Below, in pieces: positions 26,825 through 35,242 of a stretch of 64,000 nucleotides of DNA. Both the position numbers and the translations under genes were made by a program. Each line of letters opens with the position of its first letter. Position 1 is the stretch's first letter. A model generated the notes under the pieces. The model saw only the letters and a program-made list of their open reading frames with translations, did not search any database and was not told where the DNA came from. The stretch comes from Gracilibacillus halotolerans. Lineage in GTDB: Bacteria > Bacillota > Bacilli > Bacillales > Amphibacillaceae. The stretch spans positions 124,001-188,000 of the forward strand of contig NZ_JACHON010000003.1 of the NCBI RefSeq assembly GCF_014206945.1, given 5' to 3'.

Positions 26825-26998
26825 ATGGGAGAGAAATATACAGTTATCCCTGAAAAGGTAGTAGGAAAGACAGTTGAGGAGATTGCGATTACAGATAAAT
26901 CAGTTGTGTTAAAATTTGATGATAACACGTTCCTTGATATTTATCTTGATCCAACTGGAAAATCACTGAGAACATCTACAAATCGATTGAAGGAATAG
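26825..26998 (+). CDS. Small soluble protein (57 residues), unknown
   Basis: AAGGAAGGGTG precedes the ATG. The sequence (EKYTVIPEKVVGKTVEEIAI, then VVLKFDDNTFLDIYLD and SLRTSTNRLKE) looks like a compact beta-meander with an expected alternation of hydrophobic residues, as in small conserved Bacillaceae proteins. It is the third gene of the EcsC cluster, 21 bases after the basic peptide. Function unknown. Confidence 0.6.
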   Translation: MGEKYTVIPEKVVGKTVEEIAITDKSVVLKFDDNTFLDIYLDPTGKSLRTSTNRLKE

Positions 26999-27007
26999 AA
27001 AATAAAA

Positions 27008-27215
27008 GGAACTGAGACAGAATTATTTAATCATACTACAAACCGAACGATTCGTTAGAATCAATTCTGTTTGTATGCTTTTTATAATTACTTCGCTAAA
27101 ACACTTCGCTTTCCGCAGGCAACGCCTCAACTAATTTCAAAAGTTCAATTGAACTTTTGAAATGGATTTTCGGCTGTTGCTTTCCTGCAGGAGTCTACGT
27201 GTTTTTGCTGCGTAA
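27008..27215 (+). repeat. Intergenic repeat element, copy A
   Basis: Begins with GGAACTGAGACAGAATTATT and ends near TTCCTGCAGGAGTCTACGTG. Shared blocks with copies B and C include ATAATTACTTCGCTAAAACA, CTTCGCTTTCCGCAGGC and CCTGCAGGAGTCT. In the middle, 27134-27163 is a perfect 30-base palindrome without a loop (ATTTCAAAAGTTCAA and its complement). Such elements, which read CACTTCGCTTTCCGC, are scattered in Bacillaceae intergenic DNA; I see no coding capacity. Confidence 0.75.
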
Positions 27216-27234
27216 TTTATATTTCATTTTTTAA

Positions 27235-27633
27235 TTGTTCACCTTTAATATTGTAAGATTTAGTTATTTCTCCGCCACTCGATTTATGCGAACGCAAAGC
27301 ACTATATATGAGGCAAACGCATGTAGGAATCATATACGTATGTTAGTTAGTATCCCACCGAAATTCAACATATTTCGATTTATGGGATATTTAAAAGGGA
27401 AAAGTAGCTTGATGATATTTAAACGTCATGCCAATCTCAAATATAAATATGGAAATCGCAAGTTTTGTTGCTGTAGTTTCTACCTAGATACAGTAGATAG
27501 AAATAAAAAGAAAATACAAGAATAAATTGGGAATTAGCTAAAAGAAGATTACATGACGGACCAATTAACTATATTCGAAGAGTTTGATCCGTTTACAGGG
27601 CAAAAAACAATATACAATAAGGGATTCTTTTAG
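27235..27633 (+). pseudogene. IS200/IS605-family transposase (TnpA) relic
   Basis: The frame reads IYEANACRNHIRMLVSIPPK, FMGYLKGKSSLMIF, RHANLKYKYGNRKF and DTVDRNKKKIQE, then a stop, IGN, another stop, and DQLTIFEEFDPFTGQKT. These are TnpA signatures in order. The first half of the gene is missing. The HUH motif, normally HIHML, reads HIRML, and the catalytic Tyr of EYIxNQ has become a stop codon (TAA). The copy therefore cannot work. GC-rich inverted repeats downstream (about 27670-27740, AGGCCTTTCAGGCC) look like the element's right end. Confidence 0.85.
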
Positions 27634-27778
27634 AATCAGTGAGTAAATGTGGTGCAAGAGGGTGAAGCATTCGATAGGCCTTTCAGGCCGAGGCCGGTAA
27701 AAGAGGCTTTCAGCCGCAGAGCAAAGAGGCCGAGCACAAAAATCCAACCAAATCATGGAAATGATATAAATAGCCAAG

Positions 27779-28069
27779 TCAAAATACAAGACTCCTGCAG
27801 GAAAAGCAACAGCCGAGGGATTACAGGATGTAATTCAGTTCGGCGTCGCAACAGGACGTTGCGTTATTCGCCGAACTTCACAAACTAAAGTTTTTATATA
27901 GCTTTTGTAATTAATTGAGGCGTTGCCGAGGTATAGGAAACACTGTGCAAGTATTTTTTGCACAGATGTTAACTTATACCCTATGGGTAAAAGCGAAGTA
28001 TTTTGACAAGGCGTTAGTATAATATTCGAATTTTGTATTAAGAAAATTACTTCTGTCCCAGTCTCTTTG
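27779..28069 (-). repeat. Intergenic repeat element, copy B (inverted relative to copy A)
   Basis: Read on the minus strand it starts with AGAGACTGGGACAGAAGTAA, includes CAACGCCTCAATTAATTAC and ends TTTTCCTGCAGGAGTCTTG, matching the outer and middle parts of copy A. It carries extra stem-loops, including ATTACA-GGA-TGTAAT at 27820 and a nested hairpin at 27837-27877 (AGTTCGGCG outer arm, CGCAAC inner arm). Copies A and B face each other around the IS200 relic. Confidence 0.7.
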
Positions 28070-28093
28070 CATTGAATCAAATGTGTTTTTGTC

Positions 28094-29245
28094 TTAGCTA
28101 ACCTTTAATCTTTTCTGATACATGTAATAAATAACGAGCGCAAAAATAGAGAGTACAATCCCCGAAATGTAAGGTAAGAAGATGCTTAGGCCGTACAACA
28201 ATCCACCTAACGAAGGCCCGATAATTCTACCTAAGGAATCAAAGGATGAAAGCACACCAGTGATTTCCCCATACCCACTTGTAGCTTCTTTTGTTAATAA
28301 AGCAGAAACAGCGGGTCGAATAAGTCCGTTGCCGAGTCCAAAGATTGTAAGATAGATTGCTGCAGTTGTGAAGCTATCAACGGTTAGAATAAGTGCGAAT
28401 CCAATTGCGGAAACAATAATTCCAATTTTGATAACCATACCTTCTCCAAGTCTCTTCGTCATAATTCCAACAAATCCACCTTGGACAATGGCGCCAGCCA
28501 CACCCATAATCATAAAAATATACCCGAGCTCTACTGTTCCTAATCCAGCTCGATCATCTGCGTAATAAGCAAAGGTTGCTTCTAATCCAGCTAAGGAGAT
28601 GGACACGAACCACTGCAACACGTATAAAGGTGCAATTGGCTGTTTAAGTGAAGCAAACAAAGATTTCCTTTTCTTAGTAGTAGCTTCTGTAGTTTTTTTC
28701 GTTTCTTTCAAAATAAAGACAACGAATAATAGTGTAACTAAAGAAGAGAACCCTGCAATGAGAAATGGCATACTTAAACTCGTTTTGGAGAATATTCCAC
28801 CGATAGCAGGACCAAATACGAATCCTAATCCTACAGCAGCACCTACTATTCCCATACCTTTTCCACGGTCTTCTTTTGTTGTGACGTCTGCTACATAAGC
28901 CATAACTGTAGGCATATTAGCTGCAGACAAAAACCCACCAATAATCCTTGCAGCGAACAGCATCCACAAATGGGATGAAAAGGCCATCATAAAGAAGGAT
29001 AAAGATAAGCCGGTAATACCGATCATTAAAACAGGCTTTCGACCGATTCGATCGGAAATGCGTCCCCACATTGGTGAGAAAATAAATTGCATTAGTGAAT
29101 ATACAGACATAAGTAAGCCGAGTTGAAAGGAGGACGCCCCTAACTCTTCAGCGTAAAACGGTAAAACAGGGATAATAATTCCAAAGCCGACCATGACAAA
29201 GAACATGACGGCGAACAATACAGCAAATACTTTTCCAGATTTCAA
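28094..29245 (-). CDS. MFS transporter, multidrug-resistance type (12 TM)
   Basis: About 383 residues with 12 hydrophobic segments. The loop-2 motif GRISDRIGRKPVLMIG (motif A) and the helix-5 motif C (GAAVGLGFVFGPAIGG) mark the proton antiporter drug efflux group (Bmr/TetA-like). A short charged cytoplasmic loop (KETKKTTEATTKKRKS) separates the two halves. A GTG at 29254 is in frame, but TGGAG is eight bases from TTG at 29245, which I prefer. Substrates cannot be inferred. The HAD gene upstream is on the same strand, about 45 bases away, and may be co-transcribed. Confidence 0.88.
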   Translation of the reverse strand: MKSGKVFAVLFAVMFFVMVGFGIIIPVLPFYAEELGASSFQLGLLMSVYSLMQFIFSPMWGRISDRIGRKPVLMIGITGLSLSFFMMAFSSHLWMLFAARIIGGFLSAANMPTVMAYVADVTTKEDRGKGMGIVGAAVGLGFVFGPAIGGIFSKTSLSMPFLIAGFSSLVTLLFVVFILKETKKTTEATTKKRKSLFASLKQPIAPLYVLQWFVSISLAGLEATFAYYADDRAGLGTVELGYIFMIMGVAGAIVQGGFVGIMTKRLGEGMVIKIGIIVSAIGFALILTVDSFTTAAIYLTIFGLGNGLIRPAVSALLTKEATSGYGEITGVLSSFDSLGRIIGPSLGGLLYGLSIFLPYISGIVLSIFALVIYYMYQKRLKVS

Positions 29246-29298
29246 TACATTCACTCCAGTGTGTTGTAAGACAATTCAGGTTCCAATAGAAAGAGGAG

Positions 29299-30018
29299 TT
29301 ACCTATTCGCAGATTTTTCCTTACTACTAAAGTATTCCAATAATTCCTCAGGGTGTTCGATGATGGCATCGGGACTAATACTAGTTGTAGGTTGTGGGTG
29401 TCTTCGATGATTAAACCAAATCACTTTCCAACCACTCTGTTTAGCACCGATTACATCATTTTGGAACGAATCTCCTATGTAAACCATTGTATCTTTTTTG
29501 GCTTTTAATTTCTCTTCGACAATATCAAAAACTTGTGTATCAGGTTTCGAAACCCCTAAAGCTCCAGAAATAAAAAAGTTCTCCTCTGGTATCCAACGGT
29601 GAAGCTTCAGTTGCTGAATTTTCATTAGTTGGTGGTAGTATTCTCCGTTCGTAAGAATAGCAAGCTGTTTTCCTGCATTTTTTAATTGCGAAAGAAGAAT
29701 TTCTACTTCTTGAAACGGTTTAATTTGGCGTTGTTGAAAAACATATTCATTTTGAAATTTATGTGCGGTTTCCTGATCAATTGGGCAACCGAAATCTTTA
29801 CAAGCCATCATAATTCGGTAGGTCTGAAGCTCTAAGGCAGTGATTTCGCCCTTCATTTGTGCTTCAAAAACTTCATCACTGTACTTTCGGCTTACTAAAT
29901 AAAATTCTTCCATCTCTTGGTCTGTAAATGTAACTGGTAGAATCTTGTTAGTAGCAATTCGAAAGGGATCTAGTTGATTATATAATGTGTCATCTAAATC
30001 AAAGACAATCGTTTGCAA
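29299..30018 (-). CDS. HAD-superfamily hydrolase (phosphatase)
   Basis: A 239-residue HAD phosphatase. Motif I is FDLDDTLYN with nucleophile and acid/base Asp; motif II ILTNGE; the motif III Lys in GVSKPD; motif IV VYIGDSFQNDVIGAK with metal-binding Asp residues. The all-helical cap sits between motifs I and II (C1 type). This resembles YsbA/YjjG-type nucleotidases and haloacid dehalogenase-like phosphatases, substrate unknown. It begins with TTG after AGGATGAGA. Confidence 0.88.
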   Translation of the reverse strand: MQTIVFDLDDTLYNQLDPFRIATNKILPVTFTDQEMEEFYLVSRKYSDEVFEAQMKGEITALELQTYRIMMACKDFGCPIDQETAHKFQNEYVFQQRQIKPFQEVEILLSQLKNAGKQLAILTNGEYYHQLMKIQQLKLHRWIPEENFFISGALGVSKPDTQVFDIVEEKLKAKKDTMVYIGDSFQNDVIGAKQSGWKVIWFNHRRHPQPTTSISPDAIIEHPEELLEYFSSKEKSANR

Positions 30019-30123
30019 TTAATCTCATCCTATTTAATAGTAGTGTCAATTAAACTATTTTATCATACTTTGTCGATTGGAAATGTTACGAAATATAGAA
30101 ATTGCTAATCTTTTAACTTAAGA

Positions 30124-30152
30124 TTGAAATGACAGGAGATTATTGTTAAAAT
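30124..30152 (+). promoter_or_regulatory. Promoter of the ZTP riboswitch-serC transcript
   Basis: TTGAAA, 17 bases, TAAAAT; the riboswitch aptamer starts about 16 bases downstream. Confidence 0.65.
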
Positions 30153-30167
30153 AATCACAATACAAAT

Positions 30168-30241
30168 GACTATGTGTGACTGGCGAGGATGCAGAATAAA
30201 CTGCAGGGGAGCACATAGTGACGCAGCCGCTCGCCTGGGCA
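30168..30241 (+). promoter_or_regulatory. ZTP (pfl) riboswitch aptamer
   Basis: P1 is CTATGTG (30170) with CACATAG (30212), a perfect 7-base pair. The conserved GTGACTGGCGA joins P1 to a GCAG-AATAAA-CTGC hairpin, GGGGAGCA follows, and the 3' domain carries CCGCTCGCCTGGGCA; these are the pfl-motif signatures that bind ZMP/ZTP. A terminator-like hairpin follows immediately. ZTP accumulates when 10-formyl-tetrahydrofolate runs short, so binding should turn on the gene below, here serC, which helps make serine, the main one-carbon donor. Confidence 0.9.
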
Positions 30242-30242
30242 A

Positions 30243-30270
30243 AGGTAAGGAACTCTATCCTTACCTCTTC
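30243..30270 (+). terminator. Riboswitch-controlled terminator before serC
   Basis: AGGTAAGGA pairs perfectly with TCCTTACCT and is followed by a pyrimidine-rich CTTCTTAT. Its first arm abuts the 3' end of the ZTP aptamer, so ligand binding can prevent its formation. Confidence 0.75.
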
Positions 30271-30347
30271 TTATACGTAATTGTACCAAGTGTTTTGATG
30301 TTATTGCCTGTCTAAATCAAATCGAAGTGAGAATGGAGTGGTTAATT

Positions 30348-31427
30348 GTGAACCGAGTATTTAATTTTTCTGCAGGTCCAGCCATGCTGCCATTGCCAGT
30401 GTTAGAAAAGGTTCAAGAGGAACTATTAGACTATAAGGGTTCCGGTATGTCTGTAATGGAGATGAGTCACCGTTCTGGTCTGTTCACGGATATCATTACA
30501 AGTGCGGAAGATACGTTACGCGAGATAATGAATATACCTGATAACTACAAGGTGTTATTTGTACAAGGTGGAGCTTCCCAACAGTTTGCTGCTGTTCCAT
30601 TGAACATAATGAAAAACAAGAAGGCAGACTTTGTTAACACAGGATCATGGTCCAAAAAGGCAATGAAGGAAGCGAAAAAATATATCGAAGTGAATGAAAT
30701 TGCTTCTTCTGAAGATAAAAACTTCACGTATATTCCTGAAATTGATGCAAGTAAGCTCGATCCACAAGCAGACTATGTGCATATAACGACGAATAATACA
30801 ATCGAAGGAACTGTCTTTAAAGAAATCCCAGACACAGGTAATGTTCCTCTTGTAGCAGATATGTCTTCCAACATTTTATCAGAGGAAATAGATGTTTCAA
30901 AATTCGGAATTATTTATGCAGGTGCTCAAAAAAATATTGGTCCTGCGGGCTTAACAATTGTAATTATTCGTGAAGATCTTATTGGTCGAGCTGCGGATAT
31001 TTGCCCAACGATGCTTGACTACAAGACACATAGTGAAAGTGGTTCTCTTTATAATACACCGCCAACATTTGGGGTCTATATTGCGAAATTAGTATTTGAT
31101 TGGATCAAAGAACAAGGTGGAGTGAAGGCTGTTCAGCAACAGAATGAAAAGAAGGCTGCCTTACTATATGATTACATCACTATGTCTGATTTCTATCATT
31201 CTCCGATTCAAGAGGATAGCCGCTCTTTAATGAATGTACCTTTTACGATACCTAATCGTGATTTAGATGCGAAGTTTATTGAAGAAGCGAAGAAAAATGG
31301 ACTTGAAACATTGAAAGGCCATCGTTCTGTAGGTGGAATGCGTGCAAGTATTTATAACGCAATGCCTTTAGAAGGTGTAGAAAAGCTTGTTCAATTTATG
31401 AAACAGTTTAAAGAAGAGAATAAATAA
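30348..31427 (+). CDS. serC: Phosphoserine aminotransferase
   Basis: Converts 3-phosphohydroxypyruvate and glutamate to phosphoserine (serine pathway; also used for pyridoxal phosphate in some bacteria). The N-terminus [16 protein letters not shown] and block [11 protein letters not shown] are diagnostic, the PLP lysine is in [13 protein letters not shown], and C-terminal [15 protein letters not shown] closes the domain. With GTG at 30348 after GGAGTGG the protein has 359 residues, the usual SerC size; an in-frame upstream GTG adds seven residues without a ribosome site. It is behind a ZTP riboswitch and not with serA, which is elsewhere. Confidence 0.96.
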   Translation: MNRVFNFSAGPAMLPLPVLEKVQEELLDYKGSGMSVMEMSHRSGLFTDIITSAEDTLREIMNIPDNYKVLFVQGGASQQFAAVPLNIMKNKKADFVNTGSWSKKAMKEAKKYIEVNEIASSEDKNFTYIPEIDASKLDPQADYVHITTNNTIEGTVFKEIPDTGNVPLVADMSSNILSEEIDVSKFGIIYAGAQKNIGPAGLTIVIIREDLIGRAADICPTMLDYKTHSESGSLYNTPPTFGVYIAKLVFDWIKEQGGVKAVQQQNEKKAALLYDYITMSDFYHSPIQEDSRSLMNVPFTIPNRDLDAKFIEEAKKNGLETLKGHRSVGGMRASIYNAMPLEGVEKLVQFMKQFKEENK

Positions 31428-31432
31428 TAGAT

Positions 31433-31485
31433 AAAGCAGTTCAGCATGACTTCACCTTTGAAGTGAATCGCAGAACTGCTTTTTA
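31433..31485. terminator. Terminator between serC and the convergent membrane protein gene
   Basis: Outer arms AAAGCAGTTC and GAACTGCTTT enclose an inner hairpin (ACTTCAC with GTGAA); TTT follows on the plus strand. Confidence 0.8.
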
Positions 31486-31515
31486 AGTTACTCTCTTGGG
31501 ACAGAGTCACGTCTA

Positions 31516-32868
31516 TTAAATTAGGTAGTAAGCAAGTAGAATGCCAAATAGCCCAAATACAAACGAATAAATTAGATTATATAATGTAATTAAATATGGA
31601 CTTTGCTTCAAACTCATCGAGATAATTGTTACGACCAGCCCATACGTTCCAATAGGGACAGTTGCTACTCCTGATACAACGAGAATAACAGCTAAGCTCA
31701 TCGGACTAAGTATTTCCATGAGCAAGCCACTCATACCTCCAAGAATCCCCATTGTCGCAATAGGGTGAACCCCAAACATACTCATCAATACGAAGAAAAT
31801 TTGAATGAGAATTAATAGTAATATAGGGTAATCTGCGACGGCAAGAATCGGTTGTTGAATCCAGTCCAAAAATGGTGATGCATTCAACGTATTGGTAAAG
31901 AGAGCTAAAGATATGAATAGTATATTGAAATTATGCATGTTATTAACAGACGATTTCCAATTGGAGAAGCCAACTTTCCAGAAGCTTCTCCACCTCTTCA
32001 TTGACCAGGCCCATATACATGCAAAAGGGAAAACAAGTAAGGTAACGATAAAGATAAATTCCATGTCAAAAACATTACCAAATAGAATAACTAGTAATAA
32101 AAAGGAAATTAACGCTATGGATAATTGGATGAGTTTTGGCCGTATTTCACGTAGATTGATAGGTTCAGAGCTAGAGTTAGTATCGACATAAGGAACTTTC
32201 TTGAAAAACCAGTTACCCCATAGACTATCCAATATATACATAAGTAGCGTAATTCCAATCATCCACGGTAATAAACTACTGAACGAAACGCCTGTAATGA
32301 AGATGCTCATTGCTAAAAGGACCTCAAGTGGACTCCAAGCAAGTGCTAATGAATATCCTCGCAACGTAACCATCATAATAAATTGATTTGCTGTACGTTC
32401 CTTTACTGACTTTAAATTATCCGCTAATACATCCCGAGCGATGGTGGCGGAAGAGACATTTAAGAATGCAGTTAACGCCATCATTGTAGTAGTACTTCGA
32501 CGATAGAGTGAACCCAAGTGTTTTACATTACCTTTTAAAATTTTACTCATTAGACGATCAAATCTACCAGCGTGGACCACGCTATTCATCCATGGTAGTA
32601 CGGCTAATAAAGTAAGTAGCGAAATGTTTTCGCCTAAGAATGGAATTACTTCTAAGACGCGTAAATCCGCAAAGAAAAAAAGAAAGATTCCTATAGCTAG
32701 AAATCCTCCAGCTAACGTTTGAAATAGTCTCGATGCATGCCAAAAGCTAATGAGCAATATGATAAGAGACAATGAGCCGAGTACATACGATAGGGTAGTA
32801 CTTGGGTAGAAAACAGATAGAATATGTAACACAAAAACAAATGAGAAGAATATATAAATATGTTTCAT
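31516..32868 (-). CDS. Polytopic membrane protein, ion-transporter-superfamily-like, unknown
   Basis: About 450 residues with some twelve hydrophobic segments and little else. The halves contain paired helix-break regions, MMALTAFLNVSSATIARDVL and the symmetric later GVHPIATMGILGGMSGLLME, which resemble the hairpin re-entrant repeats of IT-superfamily (ArsB/NhaD/DctM-like) carriers. The longer frame begins 13 codons earlier but has no ribosome site, whereas AAAGGATGG lies before Met14 (32868). Substrate unknown. Confidence 0.6.
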   Translation of the reverse strand: MKHIYIFFSFVFVLHILSVFYPSTTLSYVLGSLSLIILLISFWHASRLFQTLAGGFLAIGIFLFFFADLRVLEVIPFLGENISLLTLLAVLPWMNSVVHAGRFDRLMSKILKGNVKHLGSLYRRSTTTMMALTAFLNVSSATIARDVLADNLKSVKERTANQFIMMVTLRGYSLALAWSPLEVLLAMSIFITGVSFSSLLPWMIGITLLMYILDSLWGNWFFKKVPYVDTNSSSEPINLREIRPKLIQLSIALISFLLLVILFGNVFDMEFIFIVTLLVFPFACIWAWSMKRWRSFWKVGFSNWKSSVNNMHNFNILFISLALFTNTLNASPFLDWIQQPILAVADYPILLLILIQIFFVLMSMFGVHPIATMGILGGMSGLLMEILSPMSLAVILVVSGVATVPIGTYGLVVTIISMSLKQSPYLITLYNLIYSFVFGLFGILLAYYLI

Positions 32869-33123
32869 AGTATGCAAGCCATCCTTTAAGTTGTTCTTGT
32901 TCATCATATCATAGTATGGAGATACATAGAATTCTATGGGAACTTTGGTATAGTAAAGCTAAGGGGATTTCCTATGTTTTGGTAGTTTTATACTAGTTAA
33001 TTTTAATGTTATATAGTATGATAGTTATAAATATCAAGCGATAATTTATTAAAATTTCAAAAGATACTAATTATATAAATTCACTGGCCATTTCCATTTT
33101 TACATCATTAAGAGGAAAGAAGG

Positions 33124-34839
33124 TTGTGCAGAATTGTGATACAAAATTTATATGAAATGATATTACAGCACGCAATGATGGATGACGTTTTTGTTTTTAA
33201 AAAAGAAGGAAGAAGCCAATTTAATTGTATATACAGTAATAAAATGAGTTTGGAGACGCAAGATAAGTTTCGGACGATAACTCAGCTCTTTCCGCCGGAG
33301 AAAAATCCGAAGTTGTTTGACAATGTTGAATTGTTACTACGAGGCAAAACAGAAATGAGCTACGAAGAAATCGTAACAGAAGAGAATGATAAGAAGTTTT
33401 TACAATATCGACTCTCTCCTTTGATTATCGAAAAAGAGGAAGTAGAGGTTTTTATGCTTGTTATTCTGGATCAGACATTGCAGCGCAAAACAGAGTTGGA
33501 ACTTAAGGAACTATGGGCAGAGTTACATAAATCAAAAAAGAGTTATCAATCTTTGTTTAAACATAATCCAGAAGCTATTGTTTCGGTTGATTTAAAAGGT
33601 AGAATCAATAACTGTAATCCTCAAATTGAAAGTCTGATAGGCTATAAACCTGTGCAATTAATAGGTAAGTCCTTCTACTCCATTGTAGCTTCTGAGGATA
33701 AGTTCTTCGCCAAAAGTGTTGTAAGCGATTCATATAGAAATAGTAATAACCTTTATCAATTTCATTTAAGGGATATAAAAGGAAAGAAAGTACCCGTTTC
33801 GATAAAAAAGTCGTGGATTATTCCGGATAATGAAATTGAAGGAATCTATTTAACGATGCATGATTTGTCCGAGCAACTAGATTCAGAGAATAAGCTATTT
33901 GAAAGTGAGGAAAATCTCCGAATTATCATCGAAAATGCAAGGGACTTAATAACGTTGTTAAATGATAAGGGGAAGATAATCTTTGGTTCTCCTTCATATA
34001 AGAAGATACTGGGATATGATCAAGAAGAATACATGAATAAAATTTTCTTATTCAACATACACCCAGAGGATCAAGAGCGCGTGCACAATGTTGTACAAAA
34101 TTCTATTGTAAAAGGTAAAGGTTTTACGATACAGTGCCGACACTATAAAGCGGATGGCAGCTCCATTTGGTTGGAGTGGAAAGGTACCCCTGTTTTTAGT
34201 TCAGATCGAACATTTCGCCATATGGTAGTTCTGTCTAGAGATATTTCGGAGCAGAAGGAATATGAGGACAAGCTAAAACATGATGCGCTCCATGATGTAT
34301 TAACAGGGTTACCTAATCGCCGGCATTTTTCTAAGGAACTACTAGCAACAATTGAAGATTGTAAACAAAGGAACGAGCGCTTGGCTCTTATGATGTTGGA
34401 TATTGACAATTTTAAGTCAATCAATGATACGTATGGCCATGATATTGGGGATGAAGTAATTAAAGAGTTTGGAAATCGTATTCAGCGGTTGCTTGGTAAA
34501 CATGCGATGATTGCTCGGCTCGGTGGCGATGAGTTTATCGTAATGGTGTATCCAGTAACAGATTTGGATAAAATTCATGCACTGGCAGAAGAGATTATCC
34601 GTGTCGTTCAGGAAAGCTGGACGTTTATTCATCCATCTTTAAGTATAACTACAAGTATCGGTGTTAATATGATGACAAATCAAGTACAAGATAGATATTT
34701 GTTAATGAAGCAAGCCGATTTAGCTCTATATAAAGCGAAGGAGCTAGGCAAGAATCAATACTACTTTTATGAGCATCCAACAGAGGATAAGGGTTCATTA
34801 GTAACGCCTAATAAAAACAGAGACTCCAATCAAGTATAA
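33124..34839 (+). CDS. PAS-PAS-GGDEF diguanylate cyclase
   Basis: A 571-residue cytoplasmic signalling protein that makes cyclic di-GMP. Residues 1-115 resemble a degenerate PAS; PAS domains follow at about 140-255 and 262-380 (second ending in the typical SRDISEQKEYEDKL linker). The GGDEF domain (about 390-550) has LTGLPNRR, DIDNFKSINDTYGHDIGDEV and intact active-site RLGGDEF (467-471). There is no RxxD inhibitory site five residues before GGDEF (GKHA instead), so product feedback at that site is unlikely. No EAL domain. The start codon is uncertain (TTG at 33124 or GTG at 33136); no membrane helix or histidine-kinase domain. Confidence 0.93.
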   Translation: MCRIVIQNLYEMILQHAMMDDVFVFKKEGRSQFNCIYSNKMSLETQDKFRTITQLFPPEKNPKLFDNVELLLRGKTEMSYEEIVTEENDKKFLQYRLSPLIIEKEEVEVFMLVILDQTLQRKTELELKELWAELHKSKKSYQSLFKHNPEAIVSVDLKGRINNCNPQIESLIGYKPVQLIGKSFYSIVASEDKFFAKSVVSDSYRNSNNLYQFHLRDIKGKKVPVSIKKSWIIPDNEIEGIYLTMHDLSEQLDSENKLFESEENLRIIIENARDLITLLNDKGKIIFGSPSYKKILGYDQEEYMNKIFLFNIHPEDQERVHNVVQNSIVKGKGFTIQCRHYKADGSSIWLEWKGTPVFSSDRTFRHMVVLSRDISEQKEYEDKLKHDALHDVLTGLPNRRHFSKELLATIEDCKQRNERLALMMLDIDNFKSINDTYGHDIGDEVIKEFGNRIQRLLGKHAMIARLGGDEFIVMVYPVTDLDKIHALAEEIIRVVQESWTFIHPSLSITTSIGVNMMTNQVQDRYLLMKQADLALYKAKELGKNQYYFYEHPTEDKGSLVTPNKNRDSNQV

Positions 34840-34886
34840 CGCTGATTGGAGTTTTAGTTTCACTTAGAATATTTACATTATGAAAT

Positions 34887-35093
34887 TCAATTGTTACTTT
34901 CTTCTTGGTGGTTGCCAGGATAATATCTTTCAATAACAAAATTCGTTCTGTCTCCGCGGAAGTAAGATTGGGAATATTCAATTTTTGCTCCGTCTTTATC
35001 TTCTGCAACCGTCTCGATATAAAAGCAAGGAGCACCAAGTTCACAGTCCAAGTAATCGGAAGTTGTTTCATCTGCTAATACTATTTCAATCAA
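34887..35093 (-). pseudogene. Remnant of a GntR-family (UTRA domain) regulator
   Basis: The frame carries only the end of a UTRA effector-binding domain: LGAPCFYIETVAEDKDG, IEYSQSYFRGDRTNFVIERYY. In intact GntR/HutC regulators this is preceded by about 170 residues including a winged helix; here an in-frame TAG lies immediately upstream and the DNA-binding part is absent. What it once regulated is unknown. Confidence 0.65.
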
Positions 35094-35242
35094 TTCCTTC
35101 TAAGATAAGTTGATTTAGTGTAGTTAAAAGCAATATTAGTATCATATCTTTGCCCAAAATTTCCGCATGGTTCATAATTAAACGAACAACACCGTTATTG
35201 ATGGGACTCTGACAAGTCATCAAAAAAGTGGGGGATATAAAT

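Noticed and set aside
27008-28069. CRISPR array
   Set aside because: The repeats are few, long, inverted relative to each other and unequal in spacing, and no cas gene is present.
27565-28080. Several frames of 74-81 residues across the repeats
   Set aside because: They run through repeat hairpins in either direction and show no family resemblance.
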